Assembly: GCA_963693315.1 (NCBI GenBank)
Contig: OY856188.1
Span: 96,551,876-96,615,875 of the forward strand
Direction of reading: 5' to 3'
Length of the DNA: 64,000 nt
DNA from: Diogma glabrata
Taxonomy: Eukaryota; Arthropoda; Insecta; Diptera; Cylindrotomidae
The notes under the pieces were generated by a model, which worked only from the letters and a program-made list of their open reading frames with translations, made no database searches and was not told where the DNA came from. Of this stretch, positions 1 to 11,594 are shown piece by piece; within the stretch, counting starts at the first letter, position 1, and every line of letters begins with the position of its first letter. Both the position numbers and the translations under genes were made by a program.

Positions 1-1196
1 GGTATTCTTAAATCATCTATAAACCTAACTCAAGTACTACATCTAACTTCACTTAATGCAATAAACAATTGAATTTATTACTGTAACAATTCTGAAAAAT
101 TGTCTTAAGAACATGAAATAAAAAATAACAAGAAGAACTTTAAGAAAGATTTATTGATTGAATGATGGGTGTTTTGTTGGTTGTGTTATTTTATTGTAAA
201 TTGGATTACTTTCATGTTTTGATTTGTCTAAACGTTAAAAAAAATGACTTCACAATTGAGGGAAAATATTTTCGAAAATTTTAATCTCTTAAGAAAACGG
301 TTTATTTTATTAAGTGAAATAAGATGGATATCACCCAGCCCACTAGCTTAATTTTTAAAATATTATTTTTATCCCTAATTTTCTAATCACAAAAAATTGA
401 TTAATTAAAAAATAAAATAAAACTCAACACTATTTTCTTTTAACTTAATTTTCATTTTGACTTTTCTTTTAAAGTTAATCTGCTTTTCTACTTTTAAACA
501 AAGAGATTAGTTTATTAACATAAAATTTAATAATTTATTTTTTGTGAAACCATTAAAAGTTTTCGATTTTTGAAAATTTTATTAGAAGAAAAAAGCCGCA
601 GATGTGGTGTTTTATCATTCATTTTATGTTGCTAAATTTTCCATGTTCTTTTTTTAAAATAAATTTGGAATAAGGTGAATAGAGAACAAAATTAATGGAG
701 ATTTTTGTTGTTGGCAATTTTGGGATTTTAATTATTTTAATGAGTTGGGGTTTTTCACTTCTAGAAAGTTATTTATTTGAAACTGAAAGATTTAAAGTTC
801 TTTGAGATGTGAGTACTTCAATTATTCTTATAATGCACAAAGTTCATCAATAACTAGCAAGCTAGAATTTTAATTTTTTTAATGAAATCCTATCCAATAT
901 GATGTGATTTAATCGATTTGGCCAATTGCAGCTCCAAAAATTTCAAAGATGACCGTAGAAAGTTCCTCCAAAATATCAATAAAAAAGATTTGTAGTTACT
1001 AAGACTTCTTCTTTAAAACTTGGGAGTGTGTTCTTGAATCTTATACAACTTTATATATATTGTTTCTTTAATTCTTGTGTTTGATGAAGAAGATATACAC
1101 TATTAATTTATTATAGAGCTGTTTACGTAAACTCTAAAAGGTGGATAGAATCGATACAATATAATAATTCAATTCAATTTTGATTTTAATAAGAGT
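1..1196. other. AT-rich DNA, no gene seen
   Basis: Short homopolymer runs and many stop codons in all frames. I see no reading frame, RNA gene or terminal repeat here. Confidence 0.5.
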
Positions 1197-1378
1197 TGTT
1201 ACGAAGCTGTTCAGCCCATAAAAGTTCATTTGTTGAAACATTGTCTTGTTCATGAACCAAAACGTTTAATGCGATTTATCTCATTGTTAAATCAATGTAT
1301 TCAAACAATTTATCCGAGACACACGATTTATCGTCTTTTTATTCTTGTATTTTGCTTCCTCTTATTGCAATCCTGAAT
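1197..1378 (+). repeat. Dispersed repeat, plus-strand copy of an inverted pair
   Basis: About 180 bp recurs in opposite orientation at 6692-6873 with roughly 80% identity by eye. Both copies keep a reading frame starting YEAVQPIKV. In this copy the frame runs about 57 codons and ends in a hydrophobic stretch (LFILVFCFLLL) before a stop at about 1374. In the other copy it stops after about 25 codons. The shared frame suggests decayed coding sequence of a mobile element or a duplicated exon. I do not recognise the protein. Confidence 0.5.
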
Positions 1379-2965
1379 AATATATTTTTTTTAAACTATT
1401 GGCTTAGGAAATTGTCGATAGTTTTTCCCGAAAAAAAAAACAACTTGACAGCTGTGATCAGCTGATTTTTAAATAATCGTTATTTCTTACCTATCGAGGT
1501 TGTTGTGTGTTGTCTTTAAGTTGCTTTGACACATTTGAATTATTGTATTGTTTTTGCGTTGAATTTTATAATATGTGATGTCTGTAGTCCATGAAAATCC
1601 GAAACCAATTAAGGTCAAATTAAATTTTAAAAGTCTGTTTGGAATTCAATGGTAAAATTTTTAAATAAAATGTTTTTGGTGTAACTTATTTATTAAAGGT
1701 TGAACTTAAAGAAACATTTATTTATTCGAATTAATATTCCAAGTTAAATGAAAATAGCATAAATTGAAATTTTAATTACATAAATTTGTGATGGAGTCAA
1801 ACCATAAATTATGAACCAAAATGGCAGTCAATCGTCATGTTTAAAGGAAATGATTATTGATTCTAAAATTGACTCCTGCTGATCTAAAAAAAACGAAACC
1901 CACGGGTCTAATGTAACAGAATATGATGAAATTAGTGTGGAAGGGGAGATAACTTTTTTTTTAATAGAGCTTTAAGAGACTTAAGTTTATAGTATTCTAC
2001 CCTACAATCGGAAAACTATATGGATTAATATCATATCATATGAACTGATTCTGTTTTAACGAAGAATTTAATACGATCGATGGACTAATTTGATATTGTA
2101 TGGATAACGGGTTCAGGGATTGCCGATATTAATTTTGTTACAACAATTATTATTTTCATTATATCCACCAGTAGCCTGAGTTTTTTTTACACATCATTGA
2201 AGAAGTATTGCTTAGTATGATTGGCTAAGGAACAGGATTGGCATGGAGAGTGGGATCGGGACGAATTATGGGGTGAGTGAAATAATGTACTAAATGTACT
2301 AATAATTGTGGTGGGATTGTTGAGGATGTGAAAATCTTGCCTTCTTCGGCCTTTGGGGTTGTCAAAACTGGTTGTCTTCTCTGTTTCTTTTTCTTTCCGA
2401 TTATATTATACAGCCTCTTTTGCGTGCATATACGTTAATTTGTGCTGGACAATGGGGGATATTCCTACTTGAACTCACGAGACTGAAGATTTTCGGATAC
2501 GAAATGAGTCATCAATGGTGCTCACATGGAATCATGCTGCTTCATACTACACATAATGCTTATCATCATTTTCGTGATGATGGGTTAGTGTTAACAACCA
2601 TAATTTCGGAACCTTTGTGACTGAACTGCCTATAATGCTAATGATTTACAATGAATCCAATATTACCACTAATTTTGATATAAGCATCATCCTTAACAGC
2701 GAGGCATCAATGCCATAACCATCAACAAAACTTTTTAAAACGTAAAAAAAACATGAGCATGTCTTAGTTCACTAGGTATTTAGTCCTTTTCGTCGACTTA
2801 TATAAGCCTAAGCTAATTGCTACAATAGCTTACTATATCGCTTGATAATATCTATTCACATGACTGTCATCTCTACATATCTAACACAATTCTTTATTAA
2901 TAACATAGTCTTTAGTAGCTCTTCCTCTTTCGCAAGCCAATATTGCTTGAAAATCACCACTTGTA
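1379..2965. other. No supported gene
   Basis: Mixed-composition DNA. An 82-codon plus-strand frame at 2372-2620 has no motif I recognise, and nothing around it suggests a gene. I see no terminal repeats. Confidence 0.4.
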
Positions 2966-3127
2966 ATGAACACTGAACTTGCTAGTGATCCACTAGCAGG
3001 AAGCAAACGAGAAGACTGCGTGCCAAGCGAGGTTGCATCCAAAAAGCTTCAGTCTTGTGAGTTCAAAGAGGAATATCCCCCTGGTCCAGCTCAAATGAAC
3101 AGATATCCACGCAAAAAGACTGTATAA
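2966..3127 (+). other. Short open frame of coding-like composition, unknown
   Basis: A 53-codon ATG-to-TAA frame lies in a locally GC-richer patch. The product is charged, with Cys residues and a Pro-rich segment (EEYPPGPAQMNRYPRKK near the C-terminus). It is less repetitive than the surrounding sequence. I recognise no family. It may be a fragment of a decayed element. A further coding-like stretch without a clean frame follows at about 3318-3420. Confidence 0.2.
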
Positions 3128-3769
3128 TCGCGTAAAAACTTAAACAAAGAAGAGGGATTTAGTAGACTCTAAAGGCCGATGAAACCTCATCACATCATTA
3201 CCACAGCACAATTATTATTTTTACATTTAGTAAATTTAGATCAGTTCACTCAACCTATGATTCGCCCTGATCCCATTTTTTAGTCCTTTGGAGCCGAAAA
3301 TGTAAATCGATGTAAAAACTTGCTGAGCTGGATAGAAATCTTCTATCAAAAATAATTACGTCGGTAATTGATGAAGATGTTTTTGCTAATATATCTGATA
3401 TAGCAAAAATTGTTGAATTATAATAATATTATAATATACCAATAAAATTGATCAGGTTGCTGGAAATTACCAATCGAAGTTCTAAAATCGCTGAAACTTA
3501 AAAATCAGCAATTGAAGAAGTTGTTAGAAATATATTAAGGGACGTAACAAAACGAATGTTGCGAATCGTTGAGGTTATTGGTACATAACTAACATACTCA
3601 AAGATTTAACAAAACCAACTGATGAATCGTTATACCTTCAAACGTTGATGACAACCACGAGTTTTATTTTTCTAAGTGTAATAACTTTGCTTCAAACCGC
3701 ACGTTTGTTTTAGACAACAAAATAAATAACATCAATGTTTCTACTTCATAATCCCATAATCATTAATAA

Positions 3770-6360
3770 CACTAGTTTACAAGGAAAATCTCCCGAAATA
3801 AAACCCAACTTTTCTTATAGATTTAGACCTCTTGAACACGAATATCATATTCATTTTTTTAAGTTAGCTCTTGTTTTTAACAAACAAATTAAAAATATTA
3901 ATTAAACAATTGCATAGTAAATATGCTAACAAACATTTTGAGCTATTATTTGTAAAAATCCATTAAGGATTCTGGAAGTTACAGCCGAAAAAAGTTGAAA
4001 AAATACGAAAAATTAACGTTTTTTTTATATTTTTCCATTTTCAACGCCATAAATTTTGAAAAAATAAAGACATTTTTTTTTAATTTCTTGGAGCCTATAG
4101 TAACTTCATTTTTCTTACTTTTAAGCTAAAAGACACGAATATTAGTGCAGTTTGCACCAAGTTATTCAAGTTTTCCCAAAGAAAGTCAAAACTCAAAATT
4201 TGGAAAGAATTATGTTTTACTTATAGACCAGGGTCGATAATTTTTGAAAACAAAAAAAAATAATAGTAGGATGAAACCCATTAGAAAAGGAGGAGAATAT
4301 TATAAAAATGAAAGGAAAATAATTTACTGCGATCTGAGGTCGGGAAGGGGAAGGGGTGAGTTTTTAAGGGTAAAAAACGATTTATATCGATTTCCGGCAA
4401 AACTAAAAGTACAATGGAAAAAAATTAAATGGCAAAGTTGTAGGTAATAAAAAGATCTAAAACAACTTTTGTATTAACACTTTTTTCACATAACCTCAAA
4501 ATTTATGTCAAAAATTCAGAAAACCAAGTTTTATTTTTATCTTTTACAAAAAAATTTTGTTTTCACGAAATTTAGTGAAAACTTACCTTTTTATGTCCCA
4601 AATACGCTGTAACTTATTTGATTTGAAATATTTATTTTTTCACCTTATTTTGAATTAATATCGAAAAAGTACCCTAATTTTCAATCGAAAATTCACCCGT
4701 CAAAATATCAGCTTTTTCAAAAAGTTGGTATGCTTTCTGTTCGTTGAAATCTCTACTTTCCGATGGTGAAACAAAAAATATATTACTATAGTAAATCTTC
4801 TCAGAAAATACAAAAAATTAATTGAATTTTCGATTGAAAATTAGGGTGCTTTTTCGATATTAATTCAAAATAAGATGCAAAAATAAATATTGCAAATCAA
4901 AAAAATTTCGGCGTATTTGGGACATGAAAAGGTAAGTTTTCACCAAATTTCGTGAAAAAAAAACTTTTTGTAAAAGATAAAAATAAAAAACCAAAAACTT
5001 GGTTTTTTGAATTTTTCACATAAATTTTGAGGTTATGTGAAAAAAGTGTTGAGACAAAAGTTTTAGATCTTTTTATTACCTACAAGTTTGCCATCTAACT
5101 TTTTTCCATAGGACTTTTAATTTTGCCGGAAATCGAGATAAACCGCTTTTTTACTCTAAAAAACTCAACCCTTCCCCTTCCCGACCTCAGATCGCCGGAA
5201 ATTATTTTTCCTTTCATTTTTCTAATATTCTCCTCCTTTTCTAATGGGTTTCATCCTACTATTATTTTTTTACTTTTATTATTTTTAAAGGCTTCTACCC
5301 TGGTCTATTAATTTATTGTGACATAAATAATAATTTTAAAAGTTTAGTCGTTCTCAAACATCAGTAAAGAATTATTTTAAAATAGTAAAGTATAATTTCC
5401 ATTTTTGCTTTCGAAGTTGGGAATTGGATCGATATGAGACGTATATAGAAAAATATAAACAAAAGATAATGAATTGTGAGGAGAGGCAATCATGTTTTGA
5501 ACATCAGGACTATTTAAGTTACTTCAAGCACCATAAAGTTAAGCCCCTTTTTATGTCTATTAATACCTGTAAGGTTTGTTTCTTTTTGTTTTATTATAAT
5601 GCAAATTTTTTCCTATCACTGCCCACCTTGTGTTACTCCTTACGTTTATGATCATTTTAAGTTTAATTTAAGAAAGCAATTACTTCTCCTTTTTAATAGT
5701 TTTTCGGTTTTCCCAACTTTCTCTGAGGATAAATTTAATTCCAAACATTCAAGTGAAAATATTAATTAAAAAAGAAAAAATATTACAAATATAAATTTTA
5801 AATAGTGTATTGTTTTTAAAAATCAATAAATCAATAGTGATAGCTGCCTTGTAAAGCAACATAAATTGTTAGTAAAGTGTAAAGTCAAGTTTATTTAAAT
5901 GGCGCCGTCAAGAAGTTTCAAGTGTAAAAACAGCCCAAATTCATTTTGTTTTATTTGTGGAAGCTACATAATACATGCTGCTAAAAGAATCACCCCATTT
6001 AATAAGAACTGCTTATCTTCATTACTAACTGATATTTTCCAACTACTAAGACGAATCCGAGGTGGGAGGAGCTAGATCATGTCAAAAAACATTACAAAAA
6101 AAATCTCAATTTCGAGAAAAATCATATACAAATAAAATACAACTTTTGTCAAAAAAAGACATTTCATAATCAACTAACTGATATTTTCCAACTTAAACAA
6201 CACTTTTGATCACCGAAAAAAATGGTTTTTCGTGAATATCTCAAACACAAGAGCTAACCAAAAAAATGAATATGATATTCGTGTTTAGGAGGTCCAAATC
6301 CATAAGAAAGTTGGGTTTTATTCAGGGAGACAAAAAAAGTTCAAATTTTGTAAACTAGTG
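3770..6360. mobile_element. CACTA (EnSpm-like) non-autonomous DNA transposon
   Basis: The left end reads CACTAGTTTACAA and the right end is its exact reverse complement, a 13-bp perfect terminal inverted repeat. Both sides are flanked by TAA (3767-3769 and 6361-6363). CACTA...TAGTG ends with a 3-bp target duplication are diagnostic of the CMC/EnSpm superfamily. Imperfect inverted similarity continues about 120 bp inward (3800-3890 against 6240-6330), like the subterminal repeats of this group. The 2591-bp element has no transposase frame, so it would need a transposase from elsewhere. It carries a second element at 4224-5307. Seen: the ends and the TAA. Inferred: the superfamily. Confidence 0.72.
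4224..5307. mobile_element. Fold-back MITE nested in the CACTA-like element
   Basis: This 1084-bp element has arms of about 475 bp (4224-4697 and 4825-5307) that are inverted copies of each other around a loop of about 130 bp. The ends are TAGACCAGGG and its complement. TTA lies on both sides (4221-4223 and 5308-5310). TTA/TAA duplications are typical of PIF/Harbinger, but I cannot see a Harbinger-specific end, so the superfamily is open. The two short frames at 4244-4447 and 5123-5311 are opposite strands of the same arm sequence and are not genes. The arms differ at many sites, so this is an old palindrome and not an assembly artefact. Confidence 0.75.
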
Positions 6361-6691
6361 TAATCTGTAATGTTTATTTGTAATTATTTTATATTTTAAT
6401 TAGATGAAAGGAAATCGAAAAAAAATTATATATACCGATTTCTATTTTTATAAATAAACAATGATTTTCAATTAGCATAGCAATTGATTTTTCCATAATC
6501 ACATCGATTAAAAATTCTAATCCAAAACAATTTTATAACGTTTATATAATGTACAACAATGGAACACAACAAATTTCTATATGTTCCGCTGCCTTCTTTG
6601 GTTTAAAAAAAATAGTATGTATGATGTTTTTAATTTTCCAATCTAAAAACCAGTTTAGTTCACAAAAAACACAAAACAACAAAAGCAACAA

Positions 6692-6873
6692 ACAGGACCG
6701 GATTAATAGGAAACCAAATACAAGAATAAAAAAGACGATAAGTTATGTTTCTCGGATAAGTTGTTTGAATTCACTGATTCAATAATGAGATAAATCACAT
6801 AAAATGCGTTGGTTTATGAATAGGATAGTGTTTCGACAAACGAACTTTTATGGGCTGAACAGCTTCGTAACAC
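6692..6873 (-). repeat. Dispersed repeat, minus-strand copy of the pair
   Basis: Inverted counterpart of 1197-1378. It lies 332 bp outside the right end of the CACTA-like element, while the other copy lies 2.4 kb outside the left end. The pair is therefore not the end of one symmetric element. On the minus strand the shared YEAVQPIKV frame ends at a TGA near 6797. Confidence 0.5.
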
Positions 6874-6989
6874 GCTGTTACATCGAATGAATCACCCAGC
6901 TTCTTACCAAACACTTTTTTGCCCCACCCACCTCGACCGATGTTCCGACAGACGTTCTCTTGTAAAAAACTATTATGCAGGAAACTCAT

Positions 6990-9138
6990 TCATTTGGGAA
7001 TATCGCAACACCGAACAGCAAATCAGACTTGATTTTACTATGGGAATGTACTGTTATGCCCGCCAAATTACGTGTTGTTAAACATATATCGTTTGAACAA
7101 AAAACCTAACAGTCCTGATCAACATACTTTTTCATTTTTCATATATGATGCGACATCATTACATTTTTCATTAACATTTTTTATTAACAAACAATCGGTA
7201 TACCTAATCTTCGGACACCCTGTAAAAACATCAAGGTTATAATAGTTTTGTGAATTCTCTTTACAACATTTCGAATTTTGTTTATTTTCCTTGTTTTTAA
7301 TAAAAACGCTAACGTTTAAATTTCTCTCTTCATATTATAATAAAACAGAGACAGAAATGAATTGTTGCAATACATGAGCGTTTTCAGTTCTTTTTGTTTG
7401 ATTCTTCATAAACGGGTGGTTCTTACTTTTGTTTGTGTTTTATAGATTGATAGAAAAACAAGAAAAATGTTATGGAAAAAAATGAGACAGTCTGTTATTA
7501 ACTGGTTACGTTCTAAATTGTAAATGTATTGATTACAAACAATATGAATAACGGGTATCTGTTTCATGCAATAAACTCTTCTTTCTTTCTTGTTTAGAGT
7601 AATTAAAAATTATATAAGGAAAAACATTTGATACAGAGCTTAAAGATAAAAGTTCATATTGATTTCAATAGAAATCTTGTGCTCGGTTTTAATATAATGT
7701 TAAAATTAAAACTAAAGTAAAAGAAAAAGTTATATTTTAATCGTATCAAAAAAAAAGTATTGTTTAACTTAAATTTAAACTGTGTTTTCCAAAATTTTAA
7801 ATGTTTTTAAGTTACAACATTTTATGGTCTTAAATAATTGTTACGATATCTTATTGTGCTAAAATAAAAATAATATACCTGAATCAAAAATATTAAATGT
7901 TTTAAACGATATGGCGGTGGTTCGAGAAAGGCAAGATGACGAAAATTTAAAAGGGCCCAGCCTATATGAATATGGCTATTGGATCATTTGTTTGCACAAG
8001 ATGTTCCGGAAATTTATCGTTATAGTGTTTTAAGGCGGAGGAGTGCACTGGATGGTCAAACGACGATGATTTGGAGAGGTGAATTCATTCTATAATATGT
8101 TACATTTTGTTGATTGATATATGGAGTTGGAAATTATTGCGGGCGTCAGCACGTTGGCTAAAGTCTATATTCGTGTGGAGATCAGTACGTGGTATCATAA
8201 TTAAACCACTAGACGAATATTTGTTTATTGCGAAAGTGGAACATTTTTGTGGCTTTGTATTTGCTGAAGATCTTCACGTCCACTATAATATCGTTATGTT
8301 AAACAGCGTTTGTGGCATAAATATAATTGTTGGCTGAAGAAAACAAAAAAAAACATGTCGTTTAATACATATTGATTGGAAGTTGACACCAAGGAAAACT
8401 ACAATCAACAATATTGTCTTTTATCACTTCTCTCGATGTTAATTCTAGTTTGCATGTTAGATTAATAAATTATTTTTGTTTGTTTTAAAATTCATAATAA
8501 AACGTCATAAATAAATTATCTTTGTTCTTTAGAGATCTTTTGTTGGGTTAGAGTCCGCGTTTTAGTCCGTACATTCGTTTATATTTAAAATTGGTAAAAT
8601 TCCCTTGGATATATAGATACCGTAGGTATCTATTCTTTTAGTGAAAACTCCTACGTTTCTGTAGGAAAACCCACAAATATTCGATGACTGGTCTATCGGC
8701 CTAAGTAGTTCAACCATAATCTGTTAGTTTTGTCAACCGTGCAGTCCAAACTTCAGTGGGTCAACTCTTTCTCAAATCTCATTTCTTACACAACAGATTA
8801 AAGCAAATTAAAAATTCAGATGACATCCGCAATAATTCACGTAACCATACGGCAGGTACCCCACCAGTAAACCAATTTTAAAAAGAGTGTCTGTGTTGTG
8901 CATTAATTGTGCATGTTACAAAATCTCCGTGCACAAAATTGTTCATAACAAATGTCATGCCCATCATGTGCACCATACCGTGCATATGTCGTAAAACGCC
9001 TTAGCACATATGTGCACACAAATGTTAACCGCATGTTTCGCGAATAATAAAAAACAAATTGAAACGAAGTTTATTTAATGATAAGAGAATATAATAAACA
9101 AAGAATAAAATAAATGGAGAGTAAAAATAGTATATTAA
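6990..9138. other. No supported gene
   Basis: AT-rich with patches of higher complexity (7900-8350). A 76-codon plus-strand frame at 8107-8337 has no recognisable motif. At 8850-9020 the words GTGCA and TGCAC recur many times. No terminal repeats or RNA gene seen. Confidence 0.35.
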
Positions 9139-9257
9139 GAAACTAGTTTCATAATCGACGATTTTATCGCACGCAATCTGTTTAGAAAACGACCCGCGCA
9201 GCGGGGAGTTTTCTAAAGGATAAGTGCGATAAAACGTCTTGTGAAACGAGTTTTTTA
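9139..9257. repeat. Imperfect hairpin with GC-rich loop
   Basis: Two arms of about 50 nt (9139-9190 and 9206-9257) pair with a few mismatches around a loop containing CCCGCGCAGCGGGG, which is itself self-complementary. GC this high is rare in the neighbourhood. A further short inverted match (TTTTTCTATTTTGC near 9265 against its complement near 9683) may mark a larger decayed element. No function is assigned. Confidence 0.5.
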
Positions 9258-10476
9258 TACTATTTTTTCTATTTTGCATTTTTTGTCTTGAAATTTAAAA
9301 AAAATTTTCATGTTTTAAAGAAAATTTCTAAAAATTTCAATTCAAAATAGTAAGCTCTGCGTTTCATCATATTTCTATATATTTTTTGTTGCAAAACTAG
9401 CTTTCATAAAATGTGTATTTTATTAAAATATAGTCAATTTGATATTTTGTTATTATTACTAATTATTTTAATTAATTAAAATATTTAACACTAATTTAGA
9501 TTATTTTTTAATAATAAGATTAATTAATAAGAATAATTTTATTTATATAATTATTCGTTTTAACTTTCACTGACGTTTGTATGACCAATGTGACCAACCT
9601 TGAAAGACAAAACTTTGCGTATCGTAATGAAAGCCATTTCGATACGCATTTGGGTATCGAAATGACTTTATTTTAGACGCAAAATAGAAAAAGTAGTTTA
9701 ACATTTTCTAAAATGACTGTTTAATTGTTTATGAGATAATATGACTTACGTAAAAATTGATGAATTTTATTTTATTTTCATCTAAAATTGTGTGCAAAAG
9801 AATTTTTTTTGTTAAAATTAGTAAGAACATTAACAAAAAATAAGTGCCCGTTTGATAATAAATAATTTTAGTGATTCAAAGAAATTATTATATTTATTTA
9901 ATATGTTTTGTTTGTCCTTTTTTGATGTCGAGCTACTAATATTTAAATTTTTTTTTTATTTTATTCATAAAATTATGGAAAATTAATATTTTTTGTTTTA
10001 TGTAAGACAAATATTTATTTTTTTGATTTCTGAGTTTTTTTCATTTAAATTGTATCGTAAAAAAATGCCGAAAAATGGACGCCTCATTTACAAATGCAAT
10101 CACACACACACATACATTTTCATTTTACAACTTCAAAATACGACCGCAATCCTCTTTTGTTGCAATGACGTCGCCGTAAATTATCGGCGTATTAATTTGA
10201 TTTTCCATCTTTTATAAATCTCAATTTGATAATATTGTGGGCACCCACGAAAACTGTGGAAAAGTCTGCAAACAGTTTTTGTTTATCGATAGAGTAATGA
10301 TTCTAATAAAACATTTGTTCTAAATTGTTCTGAACAACATATATCTTTGGTTGTGGAACGACTCTGAATTTCCTAAGTCACAAATCTAAAATAACGAAGC
10401 AAATTTTCTTCGAATTTTCCGTTCGATTTTTGATGAAGACGTGTATTATTTCAATTGACAAATTTTTCATCTTGAA
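9258..10476. other. AT-rich DNA left of the Gypsy insertion
   Basis: No gene seen. The 74-codon frame at 9993-10217 is low-complexity and unsupported. Confidence 0.4.
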
Positions 10477-10481
10477 CTTGT
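10477..10481. other. Target-site duplication, left
   Basis: CTTGT directly precedes the 5' LTR and recurs directly after the 3' LTR at 15430-15434. A perfect 5-bp duplication confirms the element borders and an integrase-mediated insertion. Confidence 0.93.
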
Positions 10482-10816
10482 TGTTGTAGACGTTGTACTG
10501 TATACTTGTATTAATTAACTTATGTAATTTCCAGTTATTACAATAATGTTATATATATATTATTATACATTTACATCATTAACGGGGATATATTTAAAAA
10601 TCACAAATTGTAAGATATAAATGGTAATGTGTAGAATGCGACCAGTAGTAATTTGGATTTACATTTAATTAGATGAAATTAATAAAAGCTATAATAAAAG
10701 GTGTTTTAAATTAAGTTTACTTGTTTATTACTTAATTGTGTTGTTTTGTGAGTGGTATGGTTTTGTGAGTGATAAATCATTAATACTCAATTGTTTACAC
10801 TACTCAAAATGTAACA
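10482..10816 (+). repeat. 5' LTR
   Basis: 335 bp from TGTTGTAGACG to ATGTAACA, equal in length to the 3' LTR and differing at one base. It contains a TATATATAT stretch at about 10550-10560 that could act as TATA box, and AATAAA at 10681-10686 and 10693-10698 as candidate polyadenylation signals. Confidence 0.96.
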
Positions 10817-10834
10817 TGGCGCAGTTAGAAGTTA
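10817..10834 (+). promoter_or_regulatory. Primer binding site
   Basis: The sequence right after the 5' LTR begins TGGCGCAGTTAGAAG. TGG matches the CCA end of a tRNA. TGGCGCAGT resembles the tRNA-Ser primer sites of Drosophila 17.6 and 297. The tRNA identity is inferred from memory of that motif. Confidence 0.75.
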
Positions 10835-10883
10835 GAACAAGAAAAATAGTTGTTGTAACAGTGTTTCAAAAGAAAAGCTACAT

Positions 10884-11594
10884 ATGGGATTAAAAAAAAG
10901 AACGGCAACGGAAGACGATAAGAGATATAAGGCACAACGTGGAAGGCCACCTAAAATAAAAATGATTGTTGAAAAAGAAGTTCATAAGATGGAATTTATC
11001 AAAGCAGTTGATAAATTAGACGTGCATGGAAGTAATTTGGCGGAAAGCTGGCGAGTATGGAAACAAAACTTCGATATTTTTTTCATAGCTATTGAGGGAT
11101 CGAAAAAAACAGAAGAGGTACAAGTGGCTATTTTTTTAAATGCAATAGGGCCTGATGCAGTGGAAATATTTCAAACTTTGAACATTAAGGAAGAAGAAAA
11201 ATCAGTTTACAAGAAGGTGTGTGAAGCTTTTGGAAATTTTTGTCAACCAAGAAAAAACGAAGTATATGAAAGCTTTATTTTTCGTAATCGGAAACAAGGC
11301 GACGGAGAGCCATTTGATACATTCTTAATGGATTTAAAAAAATTAGTAAAAACCTGTAACTACAATGAAGAACAACGCATGATTCGTGATCAAATTGTAT
11401 TTGGAATAGCAGATAGACAACTACAAAAACGGTATCTAGAGGTGGAAGATGGCTTGACTTTGGAAAAATCAATAGAAATGGGTAGAGCGACGGAAACATC
11501 AAAAAGACAATTTGATGAAATGCAACGACCTTCAACATCGATAGACGCACATGCTATTGAGCAAAGGACTGCTAATGAAAATAAGATGGATTAA
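10884..11594 (+). CDS. gag: Gag (capsid part) of the Gypsy element
   Basis: This 236-residue frame encodes the structural protein that packages element RNA. A Retrotrans_gag-like region with ESWRVWKQNF (residues 54-63) is followed by a helical segment to about residue 200. It ends at a TAA (11592-11594) before the zinc knuckles, which continue in the same frame downstream, so this is the front part of a longer Gag or Gag-Pol. Residues 19-24 (RGRPPK) look like an AT-hook. A second Met at residue 36 (10989) would give a more typical Gag start, so the true start is uncertain. The leader from the primer site to this ATG is 67 nt. Confidence 0.88.
   Translation: MGLKKRTATEDDKRYKAQRGRPPKIKMIVEKEVHKMEFIKAVDKLDVHGSNLAESWRVWKQNFDIFFIAIEGSKKTEEVQVAIFLNAIGPDAVEIFQTLNIKEEEKSVYKKVCEAFGNFCQPRKNEVYESFIFRNRKQGDGEPFDTFLMDLKKLVKTCNYNEEQRMIRDQIVFGIADRQLQKRYLEVEDGLTLEKSIEMGRATETSKRQFDEMQRPSTSIDAHAIEQRTANENKMD
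11592..11594 (+). other. Single in-frame TAA separating gag from nucleocapsid and pol
   Basis: gag (from 10884), the zinc knuckles (11751-11849) and pol (to 14777) are all in one frame. Reading every codon from 11595 to 11948 I found no other stop. Without this TAA the frame would span 1297 sense codons. The context is GAT TAA ACG, not a known strong readthrough context. Confidence 0.93.

Noticed and set aside
4244..5311. Two short genes in opposite orientation
   Set aside because: They are the two arms of a fold-back element read on the same strand.
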